From assembly GCA_934047225.1 (NCBI GenBank), contig OW204010.1, positions 558,001-622,000 of the forward strand: a stretch of DNA of 64,000 nucleotides, read 5' to 3'. Position 1 is the first letter of the stretch; each line of letters begins with the position of its first letter. The notes beneath the pieces were generated by a model. That model was not told where the DNA came from. It did not search any database and saw only the letters and a list, made by a program, of their open reading frames with translations. Below, piece after piece: positions 12,201 to 25,300 of this stretch. Source of the stretch: Ypsolopha sequella (Eukaryota; Arthropoda; Insecta; Lepidoptera; Ypsolophidae). Made by a program: the position numbers and the translations under genes.

Positions 12201-15200
12201 CTGGCCGGGTCTCCGGTGTGGGTTCGGGCGGTTGATTGGATTTCACCTTGTATAATATATATTTTACCTATAATTTTAATCGTATATATATTGCTACATA
12301 AATTAAATAAACCTTTAATCTAGTTCATGTACATTTATTATTTTATTACATATATTTTTTTTTATAAAATTCAATTTTGACTTGTGAAACGTGTATTTTA
12401 TATACCTACTTTGCAAAATAAACTATTCGAATTTGAATTTGAATCTGAATGTCTGTAAGTATCTTCACATGGAAACACCCATGAGGAAGTAACAAGATGT
12501 CTCTGTTCCAGGTACGAGAGTCCAACGTTCGCGTGCGCCCTGTCGGCTCCGATAGCGACTCTACTCCGGGAGAAAGCTGTCACTCTGATGTTGGCCGAGA
12601 AGTTTACTGACTATGATGCTAAAAGTAAGTAGTCTCCATCCCTTGTGCTCGCACTTTGACGAGCAGGAAACTAGTAAGCACTACTTGAGTGAATGCTTTA
12701 TATATTCTAGCCTAAGATGGGATATACTTGGTGATGACCACATCAAGGAAGAAGATCTTAAGTATATTGCGTACTCAGATATACTTAGATTTATTCAAAT
12801 AACCTGAAGAGTTGAGTAGGGAATGCTCCTGGGACATTAGGATACCAAAGTTCCAAGCAATGGGAATTGGATGGAATAGCTCCAAATGGAGAGCCGACCA
12901 TCCGCCTGGTCGGATCGATCGGGATCGACTTCAACATCATCAAGTAGTCTCCAGAGATATTCCATCCCAGGTTTGATCCCCAGCCTCGACTGCATCGAAT
13001 TCCAAGTTTGTGTTTGTTGTTGTTCATTGTATTGGTATATTGTGCAGAGCCGCCGACAGCGCTGAAGGAGGCGTGGAAGTGGAGCTTCGGTAGTAGACTC
13101 GCGGCGCAGGTTGACCGCGCGCTGGACTCGGGCGCCGTCTCGCCGCTGCTCGTCACTCTGCACATAGAGTACCCTCTCGACGCGGAGGTAACGTTACTAG
13201 CAGATAGGGAGGTGACGTCACTTCGGTAGTAGACTCGCGGCGCAGGTTGACCGCGCGCTGGACTCGGGCGCCGTCTCGCCGCTGCTCGTCACTCTGCACA
13301 TAGAGTACCCTCTCGACGCGGAGGTAACGTTACTAGCAGATAGGGAGGTGACGTCACTTCGGTAGTAGACTCGCGGCGCAGGTTGACCGCGCGCTGGACT
13401 CGGGCGCCGTCTCGCCGCTGCTCGTCACTCTGCACATAGAGTACCCTCTCGACGCGGAGGTAATGTTACTAGCAGATAGGGAGGTGACGTCACTTCGGTA
13501 GTAGACTCGCGGCGCAGGTTGACCGCGCGCTGGACTCGGGCGCCGTCTCGCCGCTGCTCGTCACTCTGCACATAGAGTACCCTCTCGACGCGGAGGTAAC
13601 GTTACTAGCAGATAGGGAGGTGACGTCACTTCGGTAGTAGACTCGCGGCGCAGGTTGACCGCGCGCTGGACTCGGGCGCCGTCTCGCCGCTGCTCGTCAC
13701 TCTGCACATAGAGTACCCTCTCGACGCGGAGGTAACCAGGCCTCTATTCTATGTCATTCCGTCTAAGAGTTAGAGACCCGTAACGTACAGACGGACAGCG
13801 GAGTGACATTGATAGGGCTCCGTTTTGCCTTTTGGGTTGAGCGGTCCCTCCTTATATAGGTTGTTATTAGCTTAAAAGTACTTGTGCATAAATAAATAAG
13901 CTTTGTATTTTTTTGTAATACACCGTTCATTTAAATTCTTGGTCACAGCAGCTTCCAGCCGACCGTTTTGACAATGTCGTTTTGAGTGTGTGGTCTACAT
14001 ACTTAACACACTTCCGGTTACCGACAAGCTCTTGGCTTTTCGTGTGGCGGTGTTTACTAATTACATAACAACGTCGCGTTCAATATTTCAAACTATTTGT
14101 CAGTTTTTAACACTGACTGCAGGATGGCAAATACATTTTATCACGCGTTAAAAAGAAATAGCATTAGAACCCAAGTCGCAACACCAAGTTTATAAATGCA
14201 GCTTACGTGTACCAGGGCTTCGTTCAGTTTGATCGTCGGAGGACACCCGTGCCAAAAGAAATATCTTTTGTACCCGTCGAATTTATGATATCCTGCTGTG
14301 AGTGATGACTTGAGCGGGCGTCGGCAGGTTATGAAACTGAACGCAGCCTTGGATGACGCCCGTCGCGTTTATAGAAACCCTTTCAGTATTCAGAACCCCT
14401 GTACTTCTGAGCTGCGGGAAAGGTTACTAGCATGAATTCACAGAAATGTTGCTTTAATCCACTATTCAGAGTTGTGAACGATCTAATATTGATAGCAGAA
14501 TAGCAAAATACAATTTCAACGCGTCCAAAGAAATGACATTTTAGGCAGGCATACTCTGGCGTTCAGTATTTTTGACGTAATAAGTAAACGATATCAAAAA
14601 ATAGGAAATGAACTGATGTTTAAAGTTGCTATGCGACGTGATGTTACTTGCGTGACTATTTCATACTTTGGAGTTAAACTATTATTGTGCCTGTGCACGT
14701 CACTAACCTCACCTACCTTTAATGATGTTATTGTATCAAATATCAGATGTTTGGTTTAGTAAATAACAAACTATTATAGTGCCTGTGCACGTCACTAACC
14801 TCACCTACCTTTAATGATGTTATTGTATCAAATATCAGATGTTTGGTTTAGTAAATAACAAACTATTATAGTGCCTGTGCACGTCACTAACCTCACCTAC
14901 CTTTAATGATGTTATTGTATCAAATATCAGATGTTTGGTTTAGTAAATAACAAACTATTATAGTGCCTGTGCACGTCGCTAACCTCACCTACCTTTAATG
15001 ATGTTATTTTATCAAATATCAGATGTTTGGTTTAGTAAATAACAAACTATTATAGTGCCTGTGCACGTCACTAACCTCACCTACCTTTAATGATGTTATT
15101 GTATCAAATATCAGATGTTTGGTTTAGTAAATAACAAACTATTATTGTGCCTGTGCACGTCACTAACCTCACCTACCTTTAATGATGTTATTGTATCAAA

Positions 15201-18200
15201 TATCAGATGTTTGGTTTAGTAAATAACAAACTATTATAGTGCCTGTGCACGTCACTAACCTCACCTACCTTTAATGATGTTATTGTATCAAATATCAGAT
15301 GTTTGGTTTAGTAAATAACAAACTATTATTGTGCCTGTGCACGTCACTAACCTCACCTACCTTTAATGATGTTATTGTATCAAATATCAGATGTTTGGTT
15401 TAGTAAATAACAAACTATTATAGTGCCTGTGCACGTCACTAACCTCACCTACCTTTAATGATGTTATTGTATCAAATATCAGATGTTTGGTTTAGTAAAT
15501 AACAAACTATTATAGTGCCTGTGCACTTCACTAACCTCACCTACCTTTAATGATGTTATTGTATCAAATATCAGATGTTTGGTTTAGTAAATAACAAACT
15601 ATTATAGTGCCTGTGCACGTCACTAACCTCACCTACCTTTAATGATGTTATTGTATCAAATATCAGATGTTTGGTTTAGTAAATAACAAACTATTATAGT
15701 GCCTGTGCACGTCACTAACCTCACCTACCTTTAATGATGTTATTTTATCAAATATCAGATGTTTGGTTTAGTAAATAACAAACTATTATAGTGCCTGTGC
15801 ACGTCACTAACCTCACCTACCTTTAATGATGTTATTGTATCAAATATCAGATGTTTGGTTTAGTAAATAACAAACTATTATAGTGCCTGTGCACGTCACT
15901 AACCTCACCTACCTTTAATGATGTTATTTTATCAAATATCAGATGTTTGGTTTAGTAAATAACAATGCAAACTATAGAAATACCAAAAAATCATTTTACC
16001 CTGAAAAAAAAAATTGGTGTTCCGTTTGTGTTTAATGTTGAGCGGAATGATTTTTGCGAACGCAGCAGAATATGCCATAGAGATCTGATTAACGCACTTT
16101 GTAAATGCGCTTTGTTTTGATGTTCATCTTTTTCATTCTTGAATTATTAAGTGATTACTTATCCACACTCTTCTTTTTATTGACTTTTATTATTCTCGCA
16201 ATCCAAGAAATCGAATTGCATCATTTTTATAGACGTTTATTTCTCCTGTCTTGTATTTTTCATCTCTTTATTCAATTAGAGTATAGGCTTACTTTTTACA
16301 ATTAGTTGTATCTAATATTATGAAAAATAATAGGTCAGGGGTGGGAAGGGTGGCCCCCTGCCCCCTGGTACCTCCCCATTAAAACGTAATGCACCGTTTT
16401 TAGGGCTCAAAAGGAACCTTATGGTGAGACTCCGTTGTCCGTCCGTCCGTATGTCACAGCCTCATAACTTTAGCACCGTTAAAGATAAATACATGAAATT
16501 TGGCACAAAAACAGCATTAATTTGCCCACATATTAGGGTCTAAAAAAATATGAAAAATTTGAAATTGTTCAAAATATTTCCAAAACAAAAGTGAGAAAAA
16601 TAAAAAATATTAGCCTAAAAATACAATATGGGTATCAAATTGTAGGTATTAAAAAGTTGATTGTAAAAATATATACTTATAATATATTTACTGACACTGG
16701 TTTCGAGAAATCTTTAAAAAACCCCAAAAATATGTATGTCCCCCCCTTATCTCCGAAACTGGTAGACCGAAAAATATGAAAAAAATGACAATTATAGATC
16801 ATAACTGGCAAATAACAGGAAAACTATAGCGATTAAAAAAATTCAGCACTAATGAGAAATACAAAAAAGAAGTAAAATAAATTAAAAAAATATTTTATAA
16901 AAATACAATATGGGTATCAAATTGTAGGTATTTAAAAGCTGATTGTAAGAATATCTACTTTTACTATACTTTCTGGCCAGTGGCGTGCATAGAACTTTTT
17001 TTCGGAAAAGCAACCAGAAGGTCAAGTTTGACAATAAAAAAAATATGAAAAAATTTAAATAACACTTTGTAAAAAACAAGTTGTTATGAAAATTTTCACT
17101 CTAGGGTAGGCAGTGCCTACCCTGGCGTCATACAAACTTTCTTTTTTCAAAGTGTTATTTAAATTTTTTCATATTTTTTTTGTTGTCAAACTTCTGATTG
17201 GTTTTCCGTAAAAAAGTTCTATGCACGCCACTGTTTCTGGCACTGGTTTCGAGAAATCTTTAAAAAACCACATAAATATGTATGTCCCTCCCCCCTTATC
17301 TCCAAAACTGGTGGACCAAAAAATATGAAAAAAATCATGGTAATATGTGTTTAAGTAAAGATTAGAGGAAAAATAACGCGGTCGAGAAATTCACGAAAAA
17401 AAATGACTAAATTTATCATCCACAATACGGAACCCTAGGTGCGCGAGTCTGACTCGCACTTAGCCGTTTATTTTTATTTTATTTGTTGCTTTTCTGAGGT
17501 TATAATCAACAAATTCAGGATATATTTTTTTAGTAATGGTGGGGGGAGATGGAAGAACTTCTTTATAAAGGGGGTGGGCAGAAACCCCCCTTTTTTAACC
17601 TTGAACCTACCAGTGCAGAAGTCAATTTTTGAACCATTTGAACCTATCAATACGTCACTTTTATATCACTAATTCACTTCTGCACCGGCTATTCTGCATC
17701 TGTGCAGCCCCTTCGCCCTTGCGTAATAAAGCTTAGGCACATGTGTGAGCCGTAGCGGCTGAGGCTGGTCGCCGAAGGCGGGCGGAGGCTGCCCTCCCTT
17801 CGCGCCTTCGTCTTTTTATATACACTCTAGGGGTAGTAGCCACAAGACTGTATAGAGTCGGGATGCTCTGATTCGGTTTTGAAACAGATTTAACCTATTT
17901 TAACCATAAAATGGGGGTACACTAACCTCTTTTGAGCAGGATTTCTAGGTAAAAACAAATAAAACTACAAAATATTCATACATTTTTTCAATCACTCGGG
18001 AATGTAAACAATCAAAGTCCAGGAAACAAGCCAAAGTCGTCGAAGAAAACCAAAACAAAAACAGCACACAGAACACACGGGGAGAACATTCACGGAACTC
18101 GAAGGGAAACGGAATAAACGAATTACGAATGACAGTAGTAACACATGACGCAGTTTTTTTTTGCGTTCCGTTTCATAGTTATTGCACAATATTTTACACC

Positions 18201-19345
18201 ACAGACAATAAACTAGGACAGATTTGGTTGTCAAACGCCCATTTTAACGTTCCGTTTTCGCCTTTTACCTGATTTGAGGTTAGATTTTTTTTATTAATTT
18301 CTCAAAAAATGTGCATTACCTTTTAATAAGTGTGGTAGCGTTATAATTGGGGACCCCACCTCTACCAGCTTTAACCACTTTCACCCTCATACAACTGCCA
18401 AATGATACTAAATCCAACCTAGCCTTTTGACAGTTCAAAGTGAAGATTTAATTTTGTAATGTATTTGTATGTATTTGTATATATTTTAGTTTGTAAGGTT
18501 TTATCTATGGGCCACAGATGCCTGATAATAAATGATTTGATTTGATTTGATTCTGAACAACTTTTACACATACATTTTTTTATATTATCGCTCTAACACG
18601 CTAAAAAAATTATTGTATTTTGTTCTGTATGGAGCAAAATGATTTTTTATGCCGATTTTTTCCATAATCGCAGTGCGGTTAAAATTAAATCTGGAAATAA
18701 TTATAGAGGGCATTATCCTCGATAATTGATCCCCAGGCACCATTTCAATACCTTTGCGATTTTTGGAGCTAGAGGCACTTCAAGGTTAATAGTTGAAATA
18801 TTGGTCTCTAGTCTCTAGTCTAGTCTAAAAACATTTTCTTTGCGCATATTTTCAAAACACAATACCTTTCACCGTCTTCCACAACCTGTATTTGTACAAA
18901 AAAACCGGCCAAGTGCGAGTCGGACTCGCGCACGAAGGTTTCCGTACCATTATTTATAAAAGGCCAATGAACCTTAGTGCTGACTACTTACCGCGTCTCT
19001 AGTATAAATTTGGTTATATAAATAAAAGTCACCTTATACAACGTGTAACAAAAAGGTGTAACCATTTTTGAAGAGCTTATTCAGTCAATGGTATAGAACA
19101 ACTTTTACTATGGAGCCAATGCTGAAATCTCAAAAAAAAATCTGCCCTTTCATACATTTCGGCCGAGCGGCATTGCATTTTTCTATGAAACAGTAAAATT
19201 TTTTTTTCGAGATACACGTTATGTTCCATAGTAAAAGTTGTTCTATACTATGACTGAATAAGCTCTTCAAATATAGTTACACCTTTCTGTTACACGTTGT
19301 ATTTACTACCTGTTTTAAACAAGTAACAACTTCGTTTAAGTAATT

Positions 19346-19379
<34 letters not shown>

Positions 19380-22300
19380 TAATTTATTTGTGAAACATAG
19401 GTTTACATGCGTAGATGACAACAATATTTAATGTGCTCTATGTTTTGCCTCAGAGGCGTACAAAATTTCATAAAACAATAATACACAATAATAAAACAGT
19501 TTTTATATAGATGCATTTACAATAACATCATAATTAACATTCATGTCAATAAAACAATAAATTAGACAATATAATAATTCAAATCAATTTAACATAATAC
19601 TTAATAAACTCAAAAAATGTCGCAGTTATAGGATAATAAAAAGCCCTATGGAAATTAATAATTTCATTTAACATTTGTCAAGAAACTCAGAAATAGTATA
19701 ATAGCATTTTTCAATAAGGTATGTCCAAAGTTTGTATTTAAAATGTATCAAGTCCAGGTTTTTTATTTCATGAGGCAAGTTGTTATAGATTTTAGGTCCC
19801 ATGCGTACTATGCTATTATGTATTAGGGTTGTGTTGCTCTTTTCAATGTAAAGTCTATTTCTATTTCGTAGCTGCTTATCGTTTACCTGAGAAATTTTCT
19901 TAAATAGTTCAGGGTTTGTTTTCACAAATAATGAAGCTTCGTAAATATACATACATGGTAGCGTAAGAATCTTTAGCTCCTTAAAATGAGGCTTACATGT
20001 ATCTCTAGATTGTAAACCACATATAGCCCTGATACACTTCTTTTGAGCCTTAAAGACCAAATTTACATCTGTGGAATTGCCCCAAAAGATTAATCCATAG
20101 CGAAGAACTGAAGCAGCATATCCGTGATATGCTGTCGTCAATGTCTGAAGGTTAACAACTTTTGATAATTTATACAAGGCATATGCAGATTTATTTAACC
20201 TTTTACAAACATTTTCAATCTGGGGTTTCCACTTCAAACCATTATCAACAACTATACCAAGGAACTTAGTGGTGTCTACTGTCTCAATAATAGTGCCATG
20301 ATAGTCTATATTAAGGTGTGGGGGTGATATTTTTTGGTAAAAGTGCATAATTTTCGTTTTTTTAAGATTAATGACAAGTTTATTCTTGCTAAGCCATTCA
20401 ATTATTGTATGCAAAGTTTCATTTATCTCATCTTCATAGTTTTTAGCGGTATCACGTTCAATGACAACAGTGCTGTCGTCGGCAAAAAGTACCATTGGGT
20501 AACTAACGTTTTTTGGCATGTCATTGATATACAATAAAAACAACAGCGGCCCCAAAACACTTCCCTGTGGTACACCACAATTTTTTTTCAATGTGATTTG
20601 TAAGCAATTTTCATTTTAGGTTGGTCGACTATTACTCGTTAACTTGTAAAGCCTACTTAGCTGTGATAGTTGGTCGACTATTACTCGTTAACTTGTAAAG
20701 CCTACTTAGCTGTGATAGTTGGTCGACTATTACTCGTTAACTTGTAAAGCCTACTTAGCTGTGATAGTTGGTCGACTATTACTCGTTAACTTGTAAAGCC
20801 TACTTAGCTGTGATAGTTTTCCTTTTAATTTCGTTATGTATACTACTGACGTGATTTTTTACGTCTTCAAATACAAACGTTTCGCTGGCAGGGGGAGGGA
20901 CACTTCACTCCTAACAAAAATTAACACTTAAGTTTAATATTTCGCAAACGGAACCTTGGATCGAAAAATGGTCTTCTCACACCCCCAATATTTTCAAATT
21001 ACCTATCCAACGACACCCCACGCTAGGGGATAGACGAGAAAAAAAAATCATCCCTACTCTATGTGTAGGGGAGGTACGCCAAAAAAAAATGTTTCAAAAT
21101 TTTCCTGTACCACTTTATCAGCGTGATAAATTGTATACCCATGCCAAATTACAGCGTTCTAGTACTAATAGTCTCTAAGCTAAGCCGCGGACAGATAGAC
21201 AGACGGACATGGAGAAACTATAAGGGTTCCTTGTTGTAGGCTACGGAACCCTAATAATTGGTAAATAATTTCAAGACATAAATATCGTTTTATGTACCTA
21301 TAATCAGATTTCTAAAACGGACTGACATGTGTTTATGTTTATATAATTCTATGATTCTTATATTAGCATTATATAATTGCAGTATAGAAACGTAGAAAGA
21401 AAAGTAAATCTGGATGTGAAGAGCTCTGAACCGAGATTCGAGTTAATATTATTATCTAGTTGCAATGTATAATGCTCGCTGTCAGCATAGCTGTAGTGTG
21501 TACACACACACCCGCAGGAACTGGAACCACTGCAGCGCATCTCGCCGGCGCTGTGCGTGTCGCGCGGGCAGCGGCGGCAGCGCTGCGCTGCGCAGGTGAC
21601 GCGGCGCTCGGTGGAGAACGCGCTGCAGAGCGTGGCGCTCGATGCGCTGCGGCGCGAGGCTGCGGCGCTGCCGGACGCGCGGGTGCCGGCGCGCTGCGTC
21701 AGTGTCGCCGCAGCGCATGCGCCGCTCTACCTCGGCGGGAGGTACGAACGAACACAGACTACTTTATATATTATTACGTGATGATTGGTGAACCCTATCG
21801 CCGTTCTTTGGGCACAGATACACGCTTTTTAGTGCGTGCTGGTTTCCTTACGATATTTTTGTTCACCGTTCGGTAAGTGGTAAGTAAGACAAATACTATG
21901 TACATAAATTCCGAAAAACTCCTTGGTGCATGCCTGACCGGGATCGAACTTGGATTTCAAGATTGAAGGTCAAGACTGAGCAACCGTCGCGCGCCGTTAT
22001 AAACTACTTTATTATTATATTTAATTGAAGGTCAAGACTGAGCAACCGTCGCGCGCCGTTATAAACTACTTTATTATTATATTTAATTGAAGGTCAAGAC
22101 TGAGCAACCGTCGCGCGCCGTTATAAACTACTTTATTATTATATTTAATTGAAGGTCAAGACTGAGCAACCGTCGCGCGCCGTTATAAACTACTTTATTA
22201 TTATATTTAATTGAAGGTCAAGACTGAGCAACCGTCGCGCGCCGTTATAAACTACTTTATTATTATATTTAATTGAAGGTCAAGACTGAGCAACCGTCGC

Positions 22301-25300
22301 GCGCCGTTATAAACTATTTTATTATTATATTTAATTGAAGGTCAAGACTGAGCAACCGTCGCGCGCCGTTATAAACTACTTTATTATTATATTTAATTGA
22401 AGGTCAAGACTGAGCAACCGTCGCGCGCCGTTATAAACTATTTTATTATTATATTTAATTGAAGGTCAAGACTGAGCAACCGTCGCGCGCCGTTATAAAC
22501 TACTTTATTATTATATTTAATTGAAGGTCAAGACTGAGCAACCGTCGCGCGCCGTTATAAACTACTTTATTATTATATTTAATTGAAGGTCAAGACTGAG
22601 CAACCGTCGCGCGCCGTTATAAACTACTTTATTATTATATTTAATTGAAGGTCAAGACTGAGCAACCGTCGCGCGCCGTTATAAACTACTTTATTATTAT
22701 ATTTAATTGAAGGTCAAGACTGAGCAACCGTCGCGCGCCGTTATAAACTACTTTATTATTATATTTAATTGAAGGTCAAGACTGAGCAACCGTCGCGCGC
22801 CGTTATAAACTACTTTATTATTATATTTAATTGAAGGTCAAGACTGAGCAACCGTCGCGCGCCGTTATAAACTATTTTATTATTATATTTAATTGAAGGT
22901 CAAGACTGAGCAACCGTCGCGCGCCGTTATAAACTACTTTATTATTATATTTAATTGAAGGTCAAGACTGAGCAACCGTCGCGCGCCGTTATAAACTATT
23001 TTATTATTATATTTAATTGAAGGTCAAGACTGAGCAACCGTCGCGCGCCGTTATAAACTACTTTATTATTATATTTAATTGAAGGTCAAGACTGAGCAAC
23101 CGTCGTGCGCCGTTATAAACTACTTTATTATTATATTTAATTGCATCTATTTCGAGAAATCCTTGAAAAACCATACAAAAATGTATGGGGGACAAAATGG
23201 TGGACCGAAAAATATAAAAAAAATCATGGTAATATGTGTTTACGTAAATATTACAGGAAAAATAAAGCGGTTGAGAATTTTATGAAAAAACTGACAAAAT
23301 TAAATTTATCATCCACAATGCGGAAGCCTAGGTACGCGAGTCTGACTCGCACTGGACCGGTTTTTTTGTCTGCATTCCAAATTCAAAATTTGGAACCTAT
23401 GACAGTACTTATGACCCGACTATGTATTGACAAGTGTTTGCGCTGAGCCTCGTCTCGTATACATGCAGCTGTCCCGCTCGCTCCCGCAGGTACATCAAGC
23501 TGTCCCGCTCGCTCCCGCAGACGCCGTGGGTGCTGCGCGGAGAGCGCATGATGGACTCATCCGTGCAGGAGATCATCTGTGGACCCATCGCCGAGCTCTA
23601 CGGGTGAGTGTGTTAGTGAGTGGACACAGACCGGCTTGTCGTGTCCGTACTGGGACAGTCGGGCTCAGATCATCTGTGGACCCATCGCCGAGCTCTACGG
23701 GGGAGTGTGTTAGTGAGTGGACACAGACCGGCTTGTCGTGTCCGTACTGGGACAGTCGGGCTCAGATCATCTGTGGACCCATCGCCGAGCTCTACGGGGG
23801 AGTGTGTTAGTGAGTGGACACAGACCGGCTTGTCGTGTCCGTACTGGGACAGTCGGGCTCAGATCATCTGTGGACCCATCGCCGAGCTCTACGGGGGAGT
23901 GTGTTAGTGAGTGGACACAGACCGGCTTGTCGTGTCCGTACTGGGACAGTCGGGCTCAGATCATCTGTGGACCCATCGCCGAGCTCTACGGGTGAGTGTG
24001 TTAGTGAGTGGACACAGACCGGCTTGTCGTGTCCGTACTGGGACAGTCGGGCTCAGATCATCTGTGGACCCATCGCCGAGCTCTACGGGGGAGTGTGTTA
24101 GTGAGTGGACACAGACCGGCTTGTCGTGTCCGTACTGGGACAGTCGGGCTCAGATCATCTGTGGACCCATCGCCGAGCTCTACGGGTGAGTGTGTTAGTG
24201 AGTGGACACAGACCGGCTTGTCGTGTCCGTACTGGGACAGTCGGGCTCAGATCATCTGTGGACCCATCGCCGAGCTCTACGGGTGAGTGTGTTAGTGAGT
24301 GGACACAGACCGGCTTGTCGTGTCCGTACTGGGACAGTCGGGCTCAGATCATCTGTGGACCCATCGCCGAGCTCTACGGGTGAGTGTGTTAGTGAGTGGA
24401 CACAGACCGGCTTGTCGTGTCCGTACTGGGACAGTCGGGCTCAGATCATCTGTGGACCCATCGCCGAGCTCTACGGGTGAGTGTGTTAGTGAGTGGACAC
24501 AGACCGGCTTGTCGTGTCCGTACTGGGACAGTCGGGCTCAGATCATCTGTGGACCCATCGCCGAGCTCTACGGGTGAGTGTGTTAGTGAGTGGACACAGA
24601 CCGGCTTGTCGTGTCCGTACTGGGACAGTCGGGCTCAGATCATCTGTGGACCCATCGCCGAGCTCTACGGGTGAGTGTGTTAGTGAGTGGACACAGACCG
24701 GCGTGTCGTGTCCGTACTGGGACAGTCGGGCTCAGATCATCTGTGGACCCATCGCCGAGCTCTACGGGTGAGTGTGTTAGTGAGTGGACACAGACCGGCT
24801 TGTCGTGTCCGTACTGGGACAGTCGGGCTCAGATCATCTGTGGACCCATCGCCGAGCTCTACGGGTGAGTGTGTTAGTGAGTGGACACAGACCGGCTTGT
24901 CGTGTCCGTACTGGGACAGTCGGGCTCAGATCATCTGTGGACCCATCGCCGAGCTCTACGGGTGAGTGTGTTAGTGAGTGGACACAGACCGGCGTGTCGT
25001 GTCCGTACTGGGACAGTCGGGCTCAGATCATCTGTGGACCCATCGCCGAGCTCTACGGGTGAGTGTGTTAGTGAGTGGACACAGACCGGCTTGTCGTGTC
25101 CGTACTGGGACAGTCGGGCTCAGATCATCTGTGGACCCATCGCCGAGCTCTACGGGTGAGTGTGTTAGTGAGTGGACACAGACCGGCTTGTCGTGTCCGT
25201 ACTGGGACAGTCGGGCTCAGATCATCTGTGGACCCATCGCCGAGCTCTACGGGTGAGTGTGTTAGTGAGTGGACACAGACCGGCTTGTCGTGTCCGTACT

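Noticed and set aside
19668..20593. The open LINE frame as a host gene in the antisense strand of PUS10
   Set aside because: It contains RT motifs, starts abruptly at a truncation and ends in a (TTGA)n tail, which marks a transposon insertion.
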